64,000 nucleotides of DNA from Puniceicoccaceae bacterium Marseille-Q1082 (lineage in GTDB: Bacteria > Verrucomicrobiota > Verrucomicrobiia > Opitutales > Intestinicryptomonadaceae): positions 485,010 through 549,009 of the forward strand of contig CAJGBI010000001.1 of assembly GCA_904424815.1 (NCBI GenBank), read 5' to 3'. Under the pieces are notes generated by a model, which saw nothing but the letters and a program-made list of their open reading frames with translations, was not told where the DNA came from and ran no database searches. Shown one piece after another: positions 8,402 to 18,078 of this stretch. Position 1 is the first letter of the stretch. The number at the start of each line of letters is the position of its first letter. A program made the position numbers and the translations under genes.

Positions 8402-9949
8402 ATGATAACGGAATTCAAAAGTCAGTTGATTGCGGACGTCGGCATAAGCATGGGCGACGAGGGCAAGGGGCGTCTCGTCTACGAAATCATAGACGAGCTC
8501 AAGGCCGGTAGCGGCAGGAGGGACGTCGCCGCGATTGTCCTGAAAGTGAACGGCGGCGCGAATTCCGGGCACACTGCGGGCGGAATAAAGCTCAACCTCC
8601 TGCCCGCAGGAGTGATAGAAAACGACGTGCAGACGCTCGCCATAGGCAGCGGCGTGGTCGCCGACCCGCGCAAATTCCTTTGGGAGGGCGAGCCGCTCGA
8701 GGCGCGCGGATACAGGATTTTCGACCGCCTGCTCATAGACGAGCGCACGATGGTAAGCGACCTCGGGCACCGCCTGCTCGACCTCGCGTGGGAAAACTAC
8801 CGCGTCAACAAACTCTGCGAGGAGCCGCGCGGCTCCACGGGCAGGGGGATTACGCCGTCCTATATGGACGAAGTGGGGCAGTTCCAGATACAGTACGCCG
8901 ACTTTCTCGGAGACCGCGAAAAGTTCGCAAAAAAGCTCTCCGCCAGGCTCCGCCGCGCGTGCGACACCATAAGGTATGTCTGCGGCGTTTCGGAGGCGGA
9001 CTGGGACGGGTTCTTTGAAACCCTCACACGCGCGGAAATCCGCGCCAACGCCGATTCCATAAAGGACGGGATTTTCCCCGAATCGGAATTCGACTTCCGC
9101 GCCTACAAGGGCGCAAACCCGTTTGAGCTCGACTTCGAGAAGATTGTCGAATGCTATTGGGCGGCGGGAAGGAAGCTCGCCAAATGCGTCGGCGACGTCC
9201 GCAAGGCGTGCCTCAAAGCCCTCGCCGAAAACCGCTACATAGTCGGCGAATTCGGACAGTCCTACTGGCTCGACAAGCGCCACGGCTTCGCCCCCAACGT
9301 GACGGCCTCCCACACGGGGGTTCCGGAATTTTTCCAGAGCGCGGGCATTCCCGTGATGCCCGTCCACACCATAGGCTGCTGCAAGGCCTACGACACCAAA
9401 GTTGGCACCCACGTGTTCCTCACGCAGATGGACGACGCCCATCCGCTGGCGGCCAAGCTCAAGAAGCTCGAGTTCGGCACCAGCACCGGCCGCCAGCGCA
9501 TGGTCGGCTGGTTCGACGCCGTGGAGAAGGGCGACGCGCTCAAATACGGCGGCTACGACGACATCGCCATAAACAAGCTCGACGCGCTGTCGTATTCCGA
9601 CGGCTGGGCGGAGGGCGGAGAGTTGCTCGTGTGCGTCTCCTACCGCGGCCCCGACGGGCGGATTTACAGGGGCGTGCCGCGCGACGACGCCGTGCGCAGG
9701 ACGCTTAAACCCGTCTACGCGCAGCTGCCAGGCTGGGGCGGCGACATATCGGGCGTGCGGAGCTTTGCGGATTTGCCCGAAAACGCCAAACGCTACGTCG
9801 CGTTCTGCCTCAAAAGCATAGTCGACATAGCGTCTTCCGACGCGCCCTTAAAGAATCTTCCCAATTTGCGATATATAGGGGTCGGCCCGCTTCCGGCGCA
9901 GATCATAAAGGACATTCCGCCGACGAGCGAGCTCTTGAAGCTCGCCTAA
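8402..9949 (+). CDS. purA: adenylosuccinate synthetase, divergent long form
   Basis: Converts IMP, aspartate and GTP to adenylosuccinate, the first committed step to AMP. At 515 residues it is about 80 longer than E. coli PurA, with extra sequence in the middle (about residues 160-270). Active-site motifs are recognisable: GDEGKGR (catalytic Asp near residue 19), NSGHT (catalytic His), [11 protein letters not shown], the IMP-binding Gln in [18 protein letters not shown] with the two key arginines, and NKLDAL for guanine recognition. The usual C-terminal GPDR is replaced by GPLP. The catalytic Asp argues against phage-type PurZ, which has lost it. mcsA follows after 28 bp, so it probably heads the protein-quality-control run. 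Confidence 0.8.
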   Translation: MITEFKSQLIADVGISMGDEGKGRLVYEIIDELKAGSGRRDVAAIVLKVNGGANSGHTAGGIKLNLLPAGVIENDVQTLAIGSGVVADPRKFLWEGEPLEARGYRIFDRLLIDERTMVSDLGHRLLDLAWENYRVNKLCEEPRGSTGRGITPSYMDEVGQFQIQYADFLGDREKFAKKLSARLRRACDTIRYVCGVSEADWDGFFETLTRAEIRANADSIKDGIFPESEFDFRAYKGANPFELDFEKIVECYWAAGRKLAKCVGDVRKACLKALAENRYIVGEFGQSYWLDKRHGFAPNVTASHTGVPEFFQSAGIPVMPVHTIGCCKAYDTKVGTHVFLTQMDDAHPLAAKLKKLEFGTSTGRQRMVGWFDAVEKGDALKYGGYDDIAINKLDALSYSDGWAEGGELLVCVSYRGPDGRIYRGVPRDDAVRRTLKPVYAQLPGWGGDISGVRSFADLPENAKRYVAFCLKSIVDIASSDAPLKNLPNLRYIGVGPLPAQIIKDIPPTSELLKLA

Positions 9950-9977
9950 CAATCATTTTGCCCCGAGGGGGCGCGAG

Positions 9978-10628
9978 ATGGCAAACGAATACAAATGCGA
10001 CATATGCGGCAAGCCCGCCACCGTCCACATAACGAAGATAATCGACTCCAAGAAAGTCAAAATCCACCTTTGTTCGGAGTGCGCGGAAAAGGCGTCGATG
10101 GACGCCATAAACATGCCGGAGCAGATATTGCCCAAGATCAAGGAGCTTGAAGAGCAGCTGATAAGGGACGTGTCGAAGGCGTCGAAGTCGGGCGTCTGCC
10201 CGACGTGCTCCACGTCGTTTTCCGACGTGGAAAAGGGCTCGCGCTTCGGCTGCCCCGACTGCTACGACGCCTTTGCCGACAGGCTTCCGGAATTCTTTTC
10301 TCAGATGCAATTCGGGGCGCTGCACGTGGGCAAGTCGCCCAAAAAGCACGCCGATTCTTCGTCGCTCAATCCGCTCGACCTGCTCGGCAAGGCGATAGAA
10401 CAAGTGGGCAAGCTCTTTTCCGCGCCGCTTCAGCAGGGCGTTTCGGAGCCGCCTCCGGAGGTTCCCGCCGATGCCCCCTCCGGCGCGCCGGAAGCGCAGG
10501 AGCCCGCCGCGGAATCCGACGCCGAGAGCGTCGACGCCCTGCGCGCCAAGCTCGACGAGGCCGTGCGCGAGGAGAGGTACGAGGACGCCGCAAAATTGCG
10601 CGACCGCATAAATTCGCTTTCCAAATGA
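9978..10628 (+). CDS. mcsA: McsA-like zinc protein, activator of arginine kinase McsB
   Basis: The 216-residue protein has two pairs of CxxC motifs (Cys7/10 with Cys32/35, then CPTC and CPDC), the zinc-binding layout of McsA. A Pro/Ala/Glu-rich linker follows, then a C-terminal UVR domain at about 182-214 (REERYEDAAKLRDRINSL). In Firmicutes McsA binds and activates McsB and bridges it to ClpC, whose middle domain also carries UVR-like sequence. The stop overlaps the mcsB start (ATGA), so the two are translationally coupled. Confidence 0.85.
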   Translation: MANEYKCDICGKPATVHITKIIDSKKVKIHLCSECAEKASMDAINMPEQILPKIKELEEQLIRDVSKASKSGVCPTCSTSFSDVEKGSRFGCPDCYDAFADRLPEFFSQMQFGALHVGKSPKKHADSSSLNPLDLLGKAIEQVGKLFSAPLQQGVSEPPPEVPADAPSGAPEAQEPAAESDAESVDALRAKLDEAVREERYEDAAKLRDRINSLSK

Positions 10629-11668
10629 ACGAACCCCCCGAAAAGCGCCGCCCCAATTCCGCGATTTTCATTAGCACCCGCGTGAGGCTCGCGCGCAATC
10701 TCGCGGGGCGGAAGTTCGTCAACTCGCTTTCGTTCGAGGAGCTCTCCGACGTGCTCGACTTTTGCGAGGGCGCGCTTTCGGGCGTGCGCAAGCTTTGCGA
10801 CGGCAGGTTTTTCAGGATGGGCGAAATCCCCGAGGCGGAGAGGGAAATGCTCGTGGAGGACAGGCTCGCCAGCCGCGAGCTCGCCGAAAACTGCCGCGCG
10901 AGGGGGCTTTTCGTTTCGGCGGACAGGTCGTGCGCGGTCATGGTCAACGAGGAGGACCATTTGCGCATACAGGCTTTCGCGGGGGGGCTGAATTTGGCGG
11001 GCGCGCTGCGGGCGGCAAACTCCGTGGACGACGGCTTCGAGAAAACCGTAAAGTACGCTTTTTCGCCGGCGTTCGGGTATCTCACGGCGTGCCCCACCAA
11101 CGCCGGAACGGGGTTGCGCGCGTCGGTGATGATGCACCTGCCGGCGCTCGCGCTATCGGATCTGATGGACAAGGTTGTGCGCGGGCTCGGACAGCTCGGA
11201 ATCTGCGTCAGGGGCGCGTCGGGAGAGGGCAGCGACTCCTACGGGTCGTTCTTCCAGATTTCCAACCAGCAGACGCTCGGGCTTTCGGAGTCGGACATAA
11301 TCAAAAAAATATCGAAATTCGTGAAGAAGGTCGCGGAATTCGAGATAAACGCGCGCGCGAAGCTCTCCTCGGAAACCCCCCTTGTGCTCGCGGACAAATT
11401 CGCCCGCGCAAGGGCGGTGCTTGCCTCGTGCAAGCTCATAGACACGGCGGAAGCGGTTTCCGCGCTCTCGCACGTCAGGCTAATGGCGGACATGAGTTCC
11501 TCCCCGAAGGCGGACGGCGTGATAAAGGCGGTGGACGAGGCGGCAGCGGCCTCCATGCCCAGCCATTTGTCGGCGCGCTTCGGGTTGGCCGGCGCGGATT
11601 CCGGAACGCGCGACGAGCTTCGGGCCGCCATGCTCAACGAGTTCGCCAAAAATTTGCCCGAGCTTTGA
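10625..11668 (+). CDS. mcsB: protein arginine kinase
   Basis: McsB phosphorylates protein arginines and marks them for degradation by ClpC-ClpP. The 347-residue protein has the guanido-kinase signatures STRVRLARN, NEEDHLRIQ, CPTNAGTGLRASVMMHLPAL and GEGSDSYGSFFQISNQ, so the nucleotide- and arginine-binding sites look complete. Near the C-terminus TRDELRAAML matches the RDxxRA phospho-arginine pocket of Bacillus McsB, implying allosteric self-activation is kept. No CtsR repressor gene accompanies it, unlike the ctsR-mcsA-mcsB-clpC operon of Bacillus. The ATG at 10625 overlaps the mcsA stop. The gene is complete, and clpC follows 116 bp downstream. Confidence 0.92.
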   Translation: MNEPPEKRRPNSAIFISTRVRLARNLAGRKFVNSLSFEELSDVLDFCEGALSGVRKLCDGRFFRMGEIPEAEREMLVEDRLASRELAENCRARGLFVSADRSCAVMVNEEDHLRIQAFAGGLNLAGALRAANSVDDGFEKTVKYAFSPAFGYLTACPTNAGTGLRASVMMHLPALALSDLMDKVVRGLGQLGICVRGASGEGSDSYGSFFQISNQQTLGLSESDIIKKISKFVKKVAEFEINARAKLSSETPLVLADKFARARAVLASCKLIDTAEAVSALSHVRLMADMSSSPKADGVIKAVDEAAAASMPSHLSARFGLAGADSGTRDELRAAMLNEFAKNLPEL

Positions 11669-11691
11669 CATCGGACGGCGATTTGTATTAA
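11665..11691 (+). promoter_or_regulatory. possible promoter of clpC
   Basis: TTGACA at 11665-11670 overlaps the mcsB stop. TATTAA at 11686-11691 or TTAAAC two bases later can serve as -10, giving a 15-17 bp spacer. It lies about 95 bp before clpC in the 116-bp gap. No CtsR-type heptad repeat is visible. Confidence 0.35.
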
Positions 11692-11784
11692 ACCGCGCCG
11701 AAAAACTCCGATATTTTTCAAAGGCAAAAAATCCGCCGCATATATTATACATGCAAGGCGGCGGAGGAAGGAAAACGACACACA

Positions 11785-14301
11785 ATGCAGCAATTCACAC
11801 CCAGAGCCCAGCAAGTGCTGGCGTTGGCGCGCAAAGAGGCGCAAAATTTCAGGCACAACTACATAGGCACCGAACACATACTGCTCGGGATAATCAAGCT
11901 CGGTCAGGGGGTGGCTGTGAACGTCCTGCGCAAAATGGGCGTCAACCTCGAAAACGCGAGCGCGGAAATCGAGCGCATAGTGGGCAAGGGCGCGGGCGCG
12001 GAAAACGCGGCCGACATCCAGCAGACCCAGCGCGTCAAGAAAGTCCTCGCGTTCGCCTCTTACGAGGCGAGCCAGCTTCACCACAACTACATCGGCACCG
12101 AGCACATACTTCTCGGCCTGTTGCGGGAGGGAGAGGGGGTTGCCGCCACAGTGCTGCGCGAGCTCGGCATAGACATAAACGGCTGCCGCAACCAGATTCT
12201 CGCGGAGCTCGACCCGAATTTCGTGGGCGACTTCCCAGAGCAGCAGCCCCAGGAGCAGGGCGCGCCGCAGGAGAGGGCGGAGGGCCGCCAGGCGAGCGCG
12301 CTGAAAGCTTTCGGCCGCGACCTCACGGAGCTGGCCCGAGCCGACAAGCTCGACCCCGTCGTCGGCAGGGCCAACGAAATAATGCGGGTCGTCCAAATCC
12401 TCTGCCGCAGGACGAAAAACAACCCCGTCCTCGTGGGCGAGGCGGGCGTCGGCAAGACCGCCATCGTAGAGGGGCTCGCGCGCGAAATAGCCTCGGGCGA
12501 AGTTCCGGAGCTTTTGGCAAACAAGCGCGTCATATCGCTCGACATTGCGCTGATGGTGGCGGGCACCAAGTACCGCGGCCAGTTTGAGGAGCGCATAAAG
12601 GCGGTCATGGACGAAATCGAGAAGGCGGGGGATGTCATACTCTTCATAGACGAGCTCCACACCATCGTCGGCGCGGGGGCGGCGGAGGGCGCGATGGACG
12701 CCTCCAACATTTTCAAGCCGGCCCTTTCGCGCGGCGCGCTCCAGTGCATAGGCGCGACCACCGTGGCGGAGTACCGCAAGTTTATAGAAAAGGACGCCGC
12801 GCTCGACCGCAGGTTCCAGAGCGTCAAGGTTGACGAGCCGAGCTCGGAGGACGCGGTTAAAATCCTCCGCGGCCTGCGCCCAAACTATGAGAAGCACCAC
12901 CACTGCCGCTATTCGGACGCCGCCCTTGAAAGCGCCGTAAAGCTTTCCGAACGCTACATAACAAGCCGCTTCCTGCCGGACAAGGCCATCGACGTGATAG
13001 ACGAGGCCGGCAGCCGCGCGCGCATAAGGCTGATGGAGCGCCCCGCCGAGGTCAACGAGTTGGCGGAGCGTATAAACTCCGTGCGCCAGAGCAAGGAGGA
13101 CGCCATACGCGACCAGCGCTTCGAGGAGGCCGCCGCGTTGCGCGACACCGAAAAATCCCTCTCCGCGCGCAGGGAGGATGTCGTGAAGGCTTGGAAAAAG
13201 TCTCTCGAAGACAAAGTAGTGGACGTGGGAGAAGACGACATTTTCGCCGTCGTGTCGTCGTGGACGGGCGTGCCGCTCTCGAGAATGGAGGCCGAAGAGA
13301 GCAAAAAGCTTTTGGGGCTCGAGGCGTACCTGCGCAAACACGTCGTCGGACAGGACGAGGCAACATCCGTCATCGCCCGCGCCCTACGCCGTTCGAGAGC
13401 CGCCCTCAAAGACCCGAAGCGGCCGATAGGCTCCTTCCTCTTCCTCGGGCCCACGGGCGTCGGCAAGACGTACCTCGCAAAAATGCTCGCCGAGCAGATG
13501 TTCGGCAAGCAGGAGGCGCTCATCCAGATAGACATGTCCGAGTACATGGAAAAGTATTCGGTGTCGCGGCTCATAGGCTCTCCGCCCGGATACGTCGGCC
13601 ACGAGGACGGCGGGCAGCTCACCGAGCAGGTCCGCAGGAGGCCGTACAGCGTCATACTCTTCGACGAAATCGAAAAGGCGCATCCGGACGTCGCGCAGCT
13701 TCTGCTGCAAGTTCTCGAGGACGGCAGGCTGACCGACAGCCTCGGTCGCACAGTGGACTTCCGCAACACGATCATAATCCTCACGAGCAACGTCGGGGCG
13801 CACATCTTGCAGAAAAACCCGTCGATGGGCTTTTCCGCGGGCGCCGACGCAGAGGGCGATTACGAGCTCCTGAAATCGAGGGTTATGGAGGAGATGAAAA
13901 AGTCTTTCCGCCCCGAATTTCTCAACCGCATAAACGACATAGTGCTCTTCCGGAGCCTCACCAAGGACAATATGCGCGCGATAGTTTCGCTCGAGCTCGA
14001 CAAGCTCCGCGCGCGGCTCGCCGAGCGGGGGCTTTCTATGGCGGTTTCCGCGGAGGCGGAGGATTTCCTGATCTCCAAAGGCTGGGACGAAAAGTACGGC
14101 GCGCGCCCCCTCAAACGCGCGATAGAGCGCGAATTGGAGGACAATATAGCCGAGGAAATTCTGCGCGGCTCCATCGTGGACGGCGGCGGGGAAATAAAGG
14201 TCGATCTGGCAAGCGGCGGCGGGCGCCTCGAATTTTCACAGAAAAAGGGAGGGCCGGCGGCATCGTCGCCTGCGCGCGGCACAAAGCGCAAAAACGTGTA
14301 A
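11785..14301 (+). CDS. clpC: ClpC-type AAA+ protease ATPase
   Basis: An 838-residue Hsp100 unfoldase that feeds proteins to ClpP. The N-domain carries two Clp repeats, each with [12 protein letters not shown] (about residues 27-38 and 95-106). AAA-1 has Walker A GEAGVGKT near 217; the UVR-containing middle domain is near 420-450 ([17 protein letters not shown]); AAA-2 has Walker A GPTGVGKT near 555. The C-terminal D2-small domain is intact and the length is normal for ClpC rather than ClpB, whose middle domain is longer. The N-domain is what binds phospho-arginine in Bacillus, consistent with mcsA-mcsB just upstream. A strong terminator follows. Confidence 0.95.
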   Translation: MQQFTPRAQQVLALARKEAQNFRHNYIGTEHILLGIIKLGQGVAVNVLRKMGVNLENASAEIERIVGKGAGAENAADIQQTQRVKKVLAFASYEASQLHHNYIGTEHILLGLLREGEGVAATVLRELGIDINGCRNQILAELDPNFVGDFPEQQPQEQGAPQERAEGRQASALKAFGRDLTELARADKLDPVVGRANEIMRVVQILCRRTKNNPVLVGEAGVGKTAIVEGLAREIASGEVPELLANKRVISLDIALMVAGTKYRGQFEERIKAVMDEIEKAGDVILFIDELHTIVGAGAAEGAMDASNIFKPALSRGALQCIGATTVAEYRKFIEKDAALDRRFQSVKVDEPSSEDAVKILRGLRPNYEKHHHCRYSDAALESAVKLSERYITSRFLPDKAIDVIDEAGSRARIRLMERPAEVNELAERINSVRQSKEDAIRDQRFEEAAALRDTEKSLSARREDVVKAWKKSLEDKVVDVGEDDIFAVVSSWTGVPLSRMEAEESKKLLGLEAYLRKHVVGQDEATSVIARALRRSRAALKDPKRPIGSFLFLGPTGVGKTYLAKMLAEQMFGKQEALIQIDMSEYMEKYSVSRLIGSPPGYVGHEDGGQLTEQVRRRPYSVILFDEIEKAHPDVAQLLLQVLEDGRLTDSLGRTVDFRNTIIILTSNVGAHILQKNPSMGFSAGADAEGDYELLKSRVMEEMKKSFRPEFLNRINDIVLFRSLTKDNMRAIVSLELDKLRARLAERGLSMAVSAEAEDFLISKGWDEKYGARPLKRAIERELEDNIAEEILRGSIVDGGGEIKVDLASGGGRLEFSQKKGGPAASSPARGTKRKNV

Positions 14302-14313
14302 AGAAATTCTCTT

Positions 14314-14344
14314 AAAAAGCGAACCGCGCGGTTCGCTTTTTTTT
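14314..14344 (+). terminator. rho-independent terminator after clpC
   Basis: AAAAAGCGAACCG and CGGTTCGCTTTTT pair around a CG centre and run into an eight-T tract. The symmetric A/T flanks mean it could also act on the minus-strand methyltransferase transcript. Confidence 0.9.
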
Positions 14345-14424
14345 GCGCTCTCTTTGAGCGGTAGGGCGGGGCGCGGCGCGGCGCGGCGGACGGATATAGG
14401 CGCGGCGCCGCCGCGCGCGGCAGG

Positions 14425-15189
14425 CTAAACTTCAAACTCCTTTGAGGCCTTTATCCTGATTCTCACGTAATCCGCAAACCATTTGCCGCCCCGCCTTAAT
14501 TTGCCTTCGAGCTCCCGCGCGGCCTCTTCCATTATTTCGTCCGCCTCACGCGCGGGGATTCCCTCAAAGGGGATTTTGTCGAACATTCTTATCCAGTTGG
14601 CGAGGCCGTCTTCGCCTGCCTGTTCAGTGGGCCTGTCGAAGAGCGAGGCGAATTCGACTTTGAATCCCGCCCTTTCGAGCAGCGTGGCGTATTCGCCCAC
14701 CGACGGGAAATAGAACGGGCATTCGTATTCAAGCCCCCTTTTTGCGAAAATCTTTTTGAGGGCGGCGTGAATGGCGCCGTTGTTTCCCCTTCCGCCAAAT
14801 TCGCACGCCAGAACTCCGCCGGGCCTTAGGGCGCGGTTTATGCGCGAGAGCAGCAGGGGGTGGTCTTTTGCGTCTATCCAATGGAATACCGCGTTTGAAA
14901 ACACGGCGTCGGCTGGCGGGTTTGCCGAAAATTCGAGGGCGTCCGCCCTTTCAAACGGCAGATTCGGATGCGTTTTCTTCGCAAGGGCTATCATTTCCGC
15001 CGACGCGTCTATCCCAAGGACATCCGCGCCCATGTCGGCGAGCTTTTGAGTCAAAGAGCCGTCGCCGCATCCGAGGTCTATTACGCGGTCGCCTTCTTTG
15101 AGGCTCAAAAGTTCCAAAACAGCTTTCCCGTATTCGGGAACGAAAGAAAAATTTTTGCGGTAAAGGGCGGCGTCCCAATTTATATTCAT
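14425..15189 (-). CDS. class I SAM-dependent methyltransferase
   Basis: The 254-residue protein has a Rossmann methyltransferase fold: motif I VIDLGCGDGSLTQKLADMGA, the acidic loop GIDASAEMI, and post-II ADAVFSNAVFHWID. The layout, with NWDAALYRKNFSFVPEYG at the N-terminus, is that of the UbiE/trans-aconitate methyltransferase-like group acting on small molecules. The substrate cannot be read from the sequence. The ATG at 15189 is preferred to one 36 bp upstream because homologues begin near this Asn-Trp-Asp and the extra residues look like upstream spacer. It stands alone, convergent with clpC and divergent from the helicase cassette. Confidence 0.75.
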   Translation of the reverse strand: MNINWDAALYRKNFSFVPEYGKAVLELLSLKEGDRVIDLGCGDGSLTQKLADMGADVLGIDASAEMIALAKKTHPNLPFERADALEFSANPPADAVFSNAVFHWIDAKDHPLLLSRINRALRPGGVLACEFGGRGNNGAIHAALKKIFAKRGLEYECPFYFPSVGEYATLLERAGFKVEFASLFDRPTEQAGEDGLANWIRMFDKIPFEGIPAREADEIMEEAARELEGKLRRGGKWFADYVRIRIKASKEFEV

Positions 15190-15324
15190 GCATAATAGTT
15201 TAATAAGTATACAGTTATAGCGCAAGCCTAAAATTAAAAAAATCCTCCCCCCTCCCCACGAATTTTCTTAAATCTCGCTAATATATTGAAAATCGTTGAT
15301 ATAAGCCTACTAATTTTATCCCGA

Positions 15325-15585
15325 ATGAAAGTAAGGGTAAAAATAACCTCCATATTGAACCGAAATTCGGAGACAACCTCCTTCCTCGTTTTCGGCAAAA
15401 GGGTAGTCTTGCGAAATTCCGATTTCAAATTCGGCAAAAAGAGCTCGATAATAATCGAACGCGACATCGCCGTCCGAAACGGCCTGCGCTGGAAGCTTCT
15501 ATTCCATTTCCCGCCGCGCATTGCCCCCGTATTCAACCAGTCGTGCATAGATGAGCTTAGATTCAGATCAGAAGAGGGCTGTTGA
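15325..15585 (+). CDS. small 86-residue protein at the head of the helicase-IbrA-IbrB cassette
   Basis: I do not recognise this protein. It is basic and hydrophobic (MKVRVKITSILNRN at the start, IIIERDIAVRNGLRWKLLF near the middle) with no signal peptide or membrane helix. It overlaps the helicase start by 35 bp in another frame, and its codon third positions look selected. It shares the cassette's lower GC. No clear Shine-Dalgarno sequence precedes the ATG; a TTG 39 bp upstream is an alternative start. It could be a small regulator or an accessory subunit, or a chance open frame. Confidence 0.4.
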   Translation: MKVRVKITSILNRNSETTSFLVFGKRVVLRNSDFKFGKKSSIIIERDIAVRNGLRWKLLFHFPPRIAPVFNQSCIDELRFRSEEGC

Positions 15586-16795
15586 AAAGCTTTCGCGCCT
15601 GAGGGCGGGCGCGCTTTTCATGAAAATGGGCAGCGGAAAGACGAAAGTCGCCTGCGATCTCATACGCCGGAAACTTGACTGCGTGGACGCCGTCATATGG
15701 ATAGCCCCCGCCTCCCTCGCCCATTCGGAAAAATACATAGGAGAAGTGAAGCGGTGGAGCCGCGGGTTTTTCAAAAAAATCTCCTTTTTCACAATAGAGG
15801 GGATTTCGATGAGCGATTCCAAGTATATGGAAATGCGCAAACTCGCCGAGACGCGCAGAAATTTCTGCGTGGTCGACGAGAGCATTTTCATAAAAAACAT
15901 CCGCGCCCTTAGGACAAAGCGCCTCGTGGCGGACTACAAGCTCTTCGATTTCAGGCTGATTCTGAACGGAACCCCCATAACCAAGAGCCTTCTGGACCTC
16001 TATTCGCAAATATCGTTTTTGTCGCCCAACATACTGAAAATGACCGAAAGGCAGTTCGCCGACAACTTTTTGGTCTACTTTTTCGACGGGGTCGATCCCT
16101 TCCCGTGGCGGCGGTGGTCGAAGCCGGCGAATGTCGAGGCGCTCATAGAGATAATACGCCCCTATATTTTCAATTCCAGCTTCGATTCGAAGTGCGGCGT
16201 GAGGGTCGTGGACAAGATATTCAGGCTCAGCGCGGACGAGAGGCGCAGATACTCGAGATTCAAGGACGCCTTTCTGAGGGGCAAACTTTACGTCTGCTTC
16301 TTTACCGTGGCGCAGAAGTTCCAGATGGCGTACACCACGACTTGCGCCGAAAAATACCGCGCGGCGGTCAAGATAGTGGAAGAAATACTGGCAAAGGGCG
16401 AAAAGGTCGTCATATTCGTAAAGTATGTGTCGGAAGCGCTCTTGCTGCGCGCGGCGTTTGGCGGGCTTCTCTATACGGGAAAATGCAAAGACGACCTCTC
16501 CCGATTCGAAAAGGATGAAAACGTGCTTATATGTACTTATGGCGTGGGAAGCGTAGGTTTAAACTTGCAGTGTGCCAATAACCTTATTTATTATTCTCAA
16601 ACATTCGATTTTAAAGAAAAGGAACAGGCAAAATATCGCGTATACAGAACCGGCCAAACAAGATGCGTTAATATTTATAATTTATGGGTTGATACGCGAC
16701 TTGAAGACATTATTAGATACAATTTATCCAAAAAACACAATCTTTTGAAAAATCTGGAGCGCGTAATCAGCGCGGAGGAGGCGAGGGCGCTTTGA
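15551..16795 (+). CDS. SNF2-type DEAD/DEAH helicase, phage-like
   Basis: A compact 414-residue superfamily-2 ATPase of SNF2 type. Walker A is MGSGKT (26-31), Walker B VVDES (107-111), motif III NGTPI (139-143), motif V GVGSVGLNLQ (331-340) and motif VI with Arg363/Arg366 in KYRVYRTGQTR. It has no extra DNA-binding domain and resembles the short SNF2 proteins of phages and mobile islands. These translocate on double-stranded DNA; here the partner is unknown. The TGA overlaps the TTG start of the IbrA-like gene, so the two are coupled. The stretch 16561-16740, coding for motifs V-VI, is only about 32% GC by hand count, far below the rest of the gene. Confidence 0.8.
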   Translation: MSLDSDQKRAVEKLSRLRAGALFMKMGSGKTKVACDLIRRKLDCVDAVIWIAPASLAHSEKYIGEVKRWSRGFFKKISFFTIEGISMSDSKYMEMRKLAETRRNFCVVDESIFIKNIRALRTKRLVADYKLFDFRLILNGTPITKSLLDLYSQISFLSPNILKMTERQFADNFLVYFFDGVDPFPWRRWSKPANVEALIEIIRPYIFNSSFDSKCGVRVVDKIFRLSADERRRYSRFKDAFLRGKLYVCFFTVAQKFQMAYTTTCAEKYRAAVKIVEEILAKGEKVVIFVKYVSEALLLRAAFGGLLYTGKCKDDLSRFEKDENVLICTYGVGSVGLNLQCANNLIYYSQTFDFKEKEQAKYRVYRTGQTRCVNIYNLWVDTRLEDIIRYNLSKKHNLLKNLERVISAEEARAL

Positions 16796-18078
16796 AAAAA
16801 TATCTTAACAAGAACGTATACGAGGCCGCGAAGGAACGGACTGCATTCATATTCAAGAACTTTGAACGCATATATGTGTCGTTTTCCGGCGGCAAGGACA
16901 GTTCGGTTCTCTTAAATATCGCCCTCGACTATATGCGCGCCAACAAGATAAAGAGAAAAATCGGCGTTCTGTTTTTGGATTTGGAGGGGCAGTACAGCAT
17001 GACCATAGACTATGTGCGCGAAATGCTCACCGAAAACGCCGATCTGCTTGAGCCTTATTGGATCTGCCTTCCGCTCACCCTTCGCAATGCCGTCAGCGTC
17101 TTTCAGCCGTTTTGGACGTGCTGGGATTTGGAAAACAGGGACAAATGGGTGCGAGAGTACCCCGACGGCCCCGGGGTGATCACCGAGGCGAACAATCCGT
17201 TCCCGTTTTTCAAATACCAGATGGAGTTTGAGGAGTTCGTGCCCGAGTTTGGCAAATGGTACGCGAACGGCAAGAAAACGGCGTGCCTCGTGGGCATACG
17301 TTCCGACGAGAGCCTGAACCGTTACAGGACAATAAAAAATTTCACGAAGGGAACCCTCAACGGGAAAAACTGGACGACAAAAATTTCCAAATACCTCTAC
17401 AACGCCTATCCAATATACGACTGGAACGTCAGAGACGTGTGGGTTGGGAACGCAAAGTGCGGGTGGAAGTACAACAGGCTCTACGATTTGTTTTACAAAG
17501 TTGGCGTATCGCTCGCGTCGCAGCGCATTTGCCAGCCGTACGGCGACGACCAGCGCATAGGTCTGAACCTCTACCGCGTGATAGAGCCCGCGACCTGGGC
17601 GAAGGTCGTCAACCGCGTAAGCGGCGCGAATTTCGGCAACATATACAGCGGAAACAGGATTCTCGGGTACCGCAAGGTTAGGCTGCCCAAAGGGCATACA
17701 TGGAAGAGCTACTGCAAGTTGCTGCTCGCGACGCTTCCGGCGCCCATGGCGGAGCATTACATAAAAAAGTTCAAGCGCTTTATGCTGTGGTGGTACCGCA
17801 ACGGTTCTCCGGTTGACGACGAAAGCCTCAAAGACCTTCCGGAAGAAGCGGTGAAAACCGAAAAGAAATCGCCGTATTTTGAAACGATAGTCAGGTACAA
17901 AAAAATTCCGGACTGCCTCGACAACGGCCTCGAACAAAAAAAGTGCGCCCCGACTTGGAGGAGAATGTGCGCGTGCATTCTCAAAAACGACTATTTGTGC
18001 TCGGGGCTGAGCTTTTCGCAAACGAAGCGCCAGCAGGCGCGCATGAGGGAACTGATAGAAAAATATAGAAACTTATGA
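16792..18078 (+). CDS. IbrA-like PAPS-reductase-family protein (DUF3440)
   Basis: The 428-residue protein has an N-type ATP pyrophosphatase P-loop, SGGKDSS at 32-38, followed by LFLDLEGQYS. This is the hallmark of PAPS-reductase-like enzymes such as DndC/SspD and IbrA. Later segments (GIRSDESLNRYRTIKNF, YPIYDWNVRDVWVGNAK) are typical of the DUF3440/IbrA group. E. coli IbrA acts with IbrB in controlling immunoglobulin-binding proteins; the biochemistry is unsettled. Start is a TTG in a TTGA overlap with the helicase stop, preceded by GAGGAGGCGAG. Its own stop overlaps the IbrB-like ATG. DndC-type sulfur transfer to DNA is a possible but unproven activity; no cysteine desulfurase or DndD/E gene is nearby. 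Confidence 0.85.
   Translation: MKKYLNKNVYEAAKERTAFIFKNFERIYVSFSGGKDSSVLLNIALDYMRANKIKRKIGVLFLDLEGQYSMTIDYVREMLTENADLLEPYWICLPLTLRNAVSVFQPFWTCWDLENRDKWVREYPDGPGVITEANNPFPFFKYQMEFEEFVPEFGKWYANGKKTACLVGIRSDESLNRYRTIKNFTKGTLNGKNWTTKISKYLYNAYPIYDWNVRDVWVGNAKCGWKYNRLYDLFYKVGVSLASQRICQPYGDDQRIGLNLYRVIEPATWAKVVNRVSGANFGNIYSGNRILGYRKVRLPKGHTWKSYCKLLLATLPAPMAEHYIKKFKRFMLWWYRNGSPVDDESLKDLPEEAVKTEKKSPYFETIVRYKKIPDCLDNGLEQKKCAPTWRRMCACILKNDYLCSGLSFSQTKRQQARMRELIEKYRNL

Noticed and set aside
8402-9949. Phage-type PurZ (2-aminoadenylosuccinate synthetase)
   Set aside because: The catalytic Asp in GDEGKGR, which PurZ has lost, is present.
11239-13341. 700-codon minus-strand open frame opposite clpC
   Set aside because: It is a shadow frame caused by GC-rich codon bias. 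The plus strand encodes an unmistakable ClpC, and the antisense product resembles no family.
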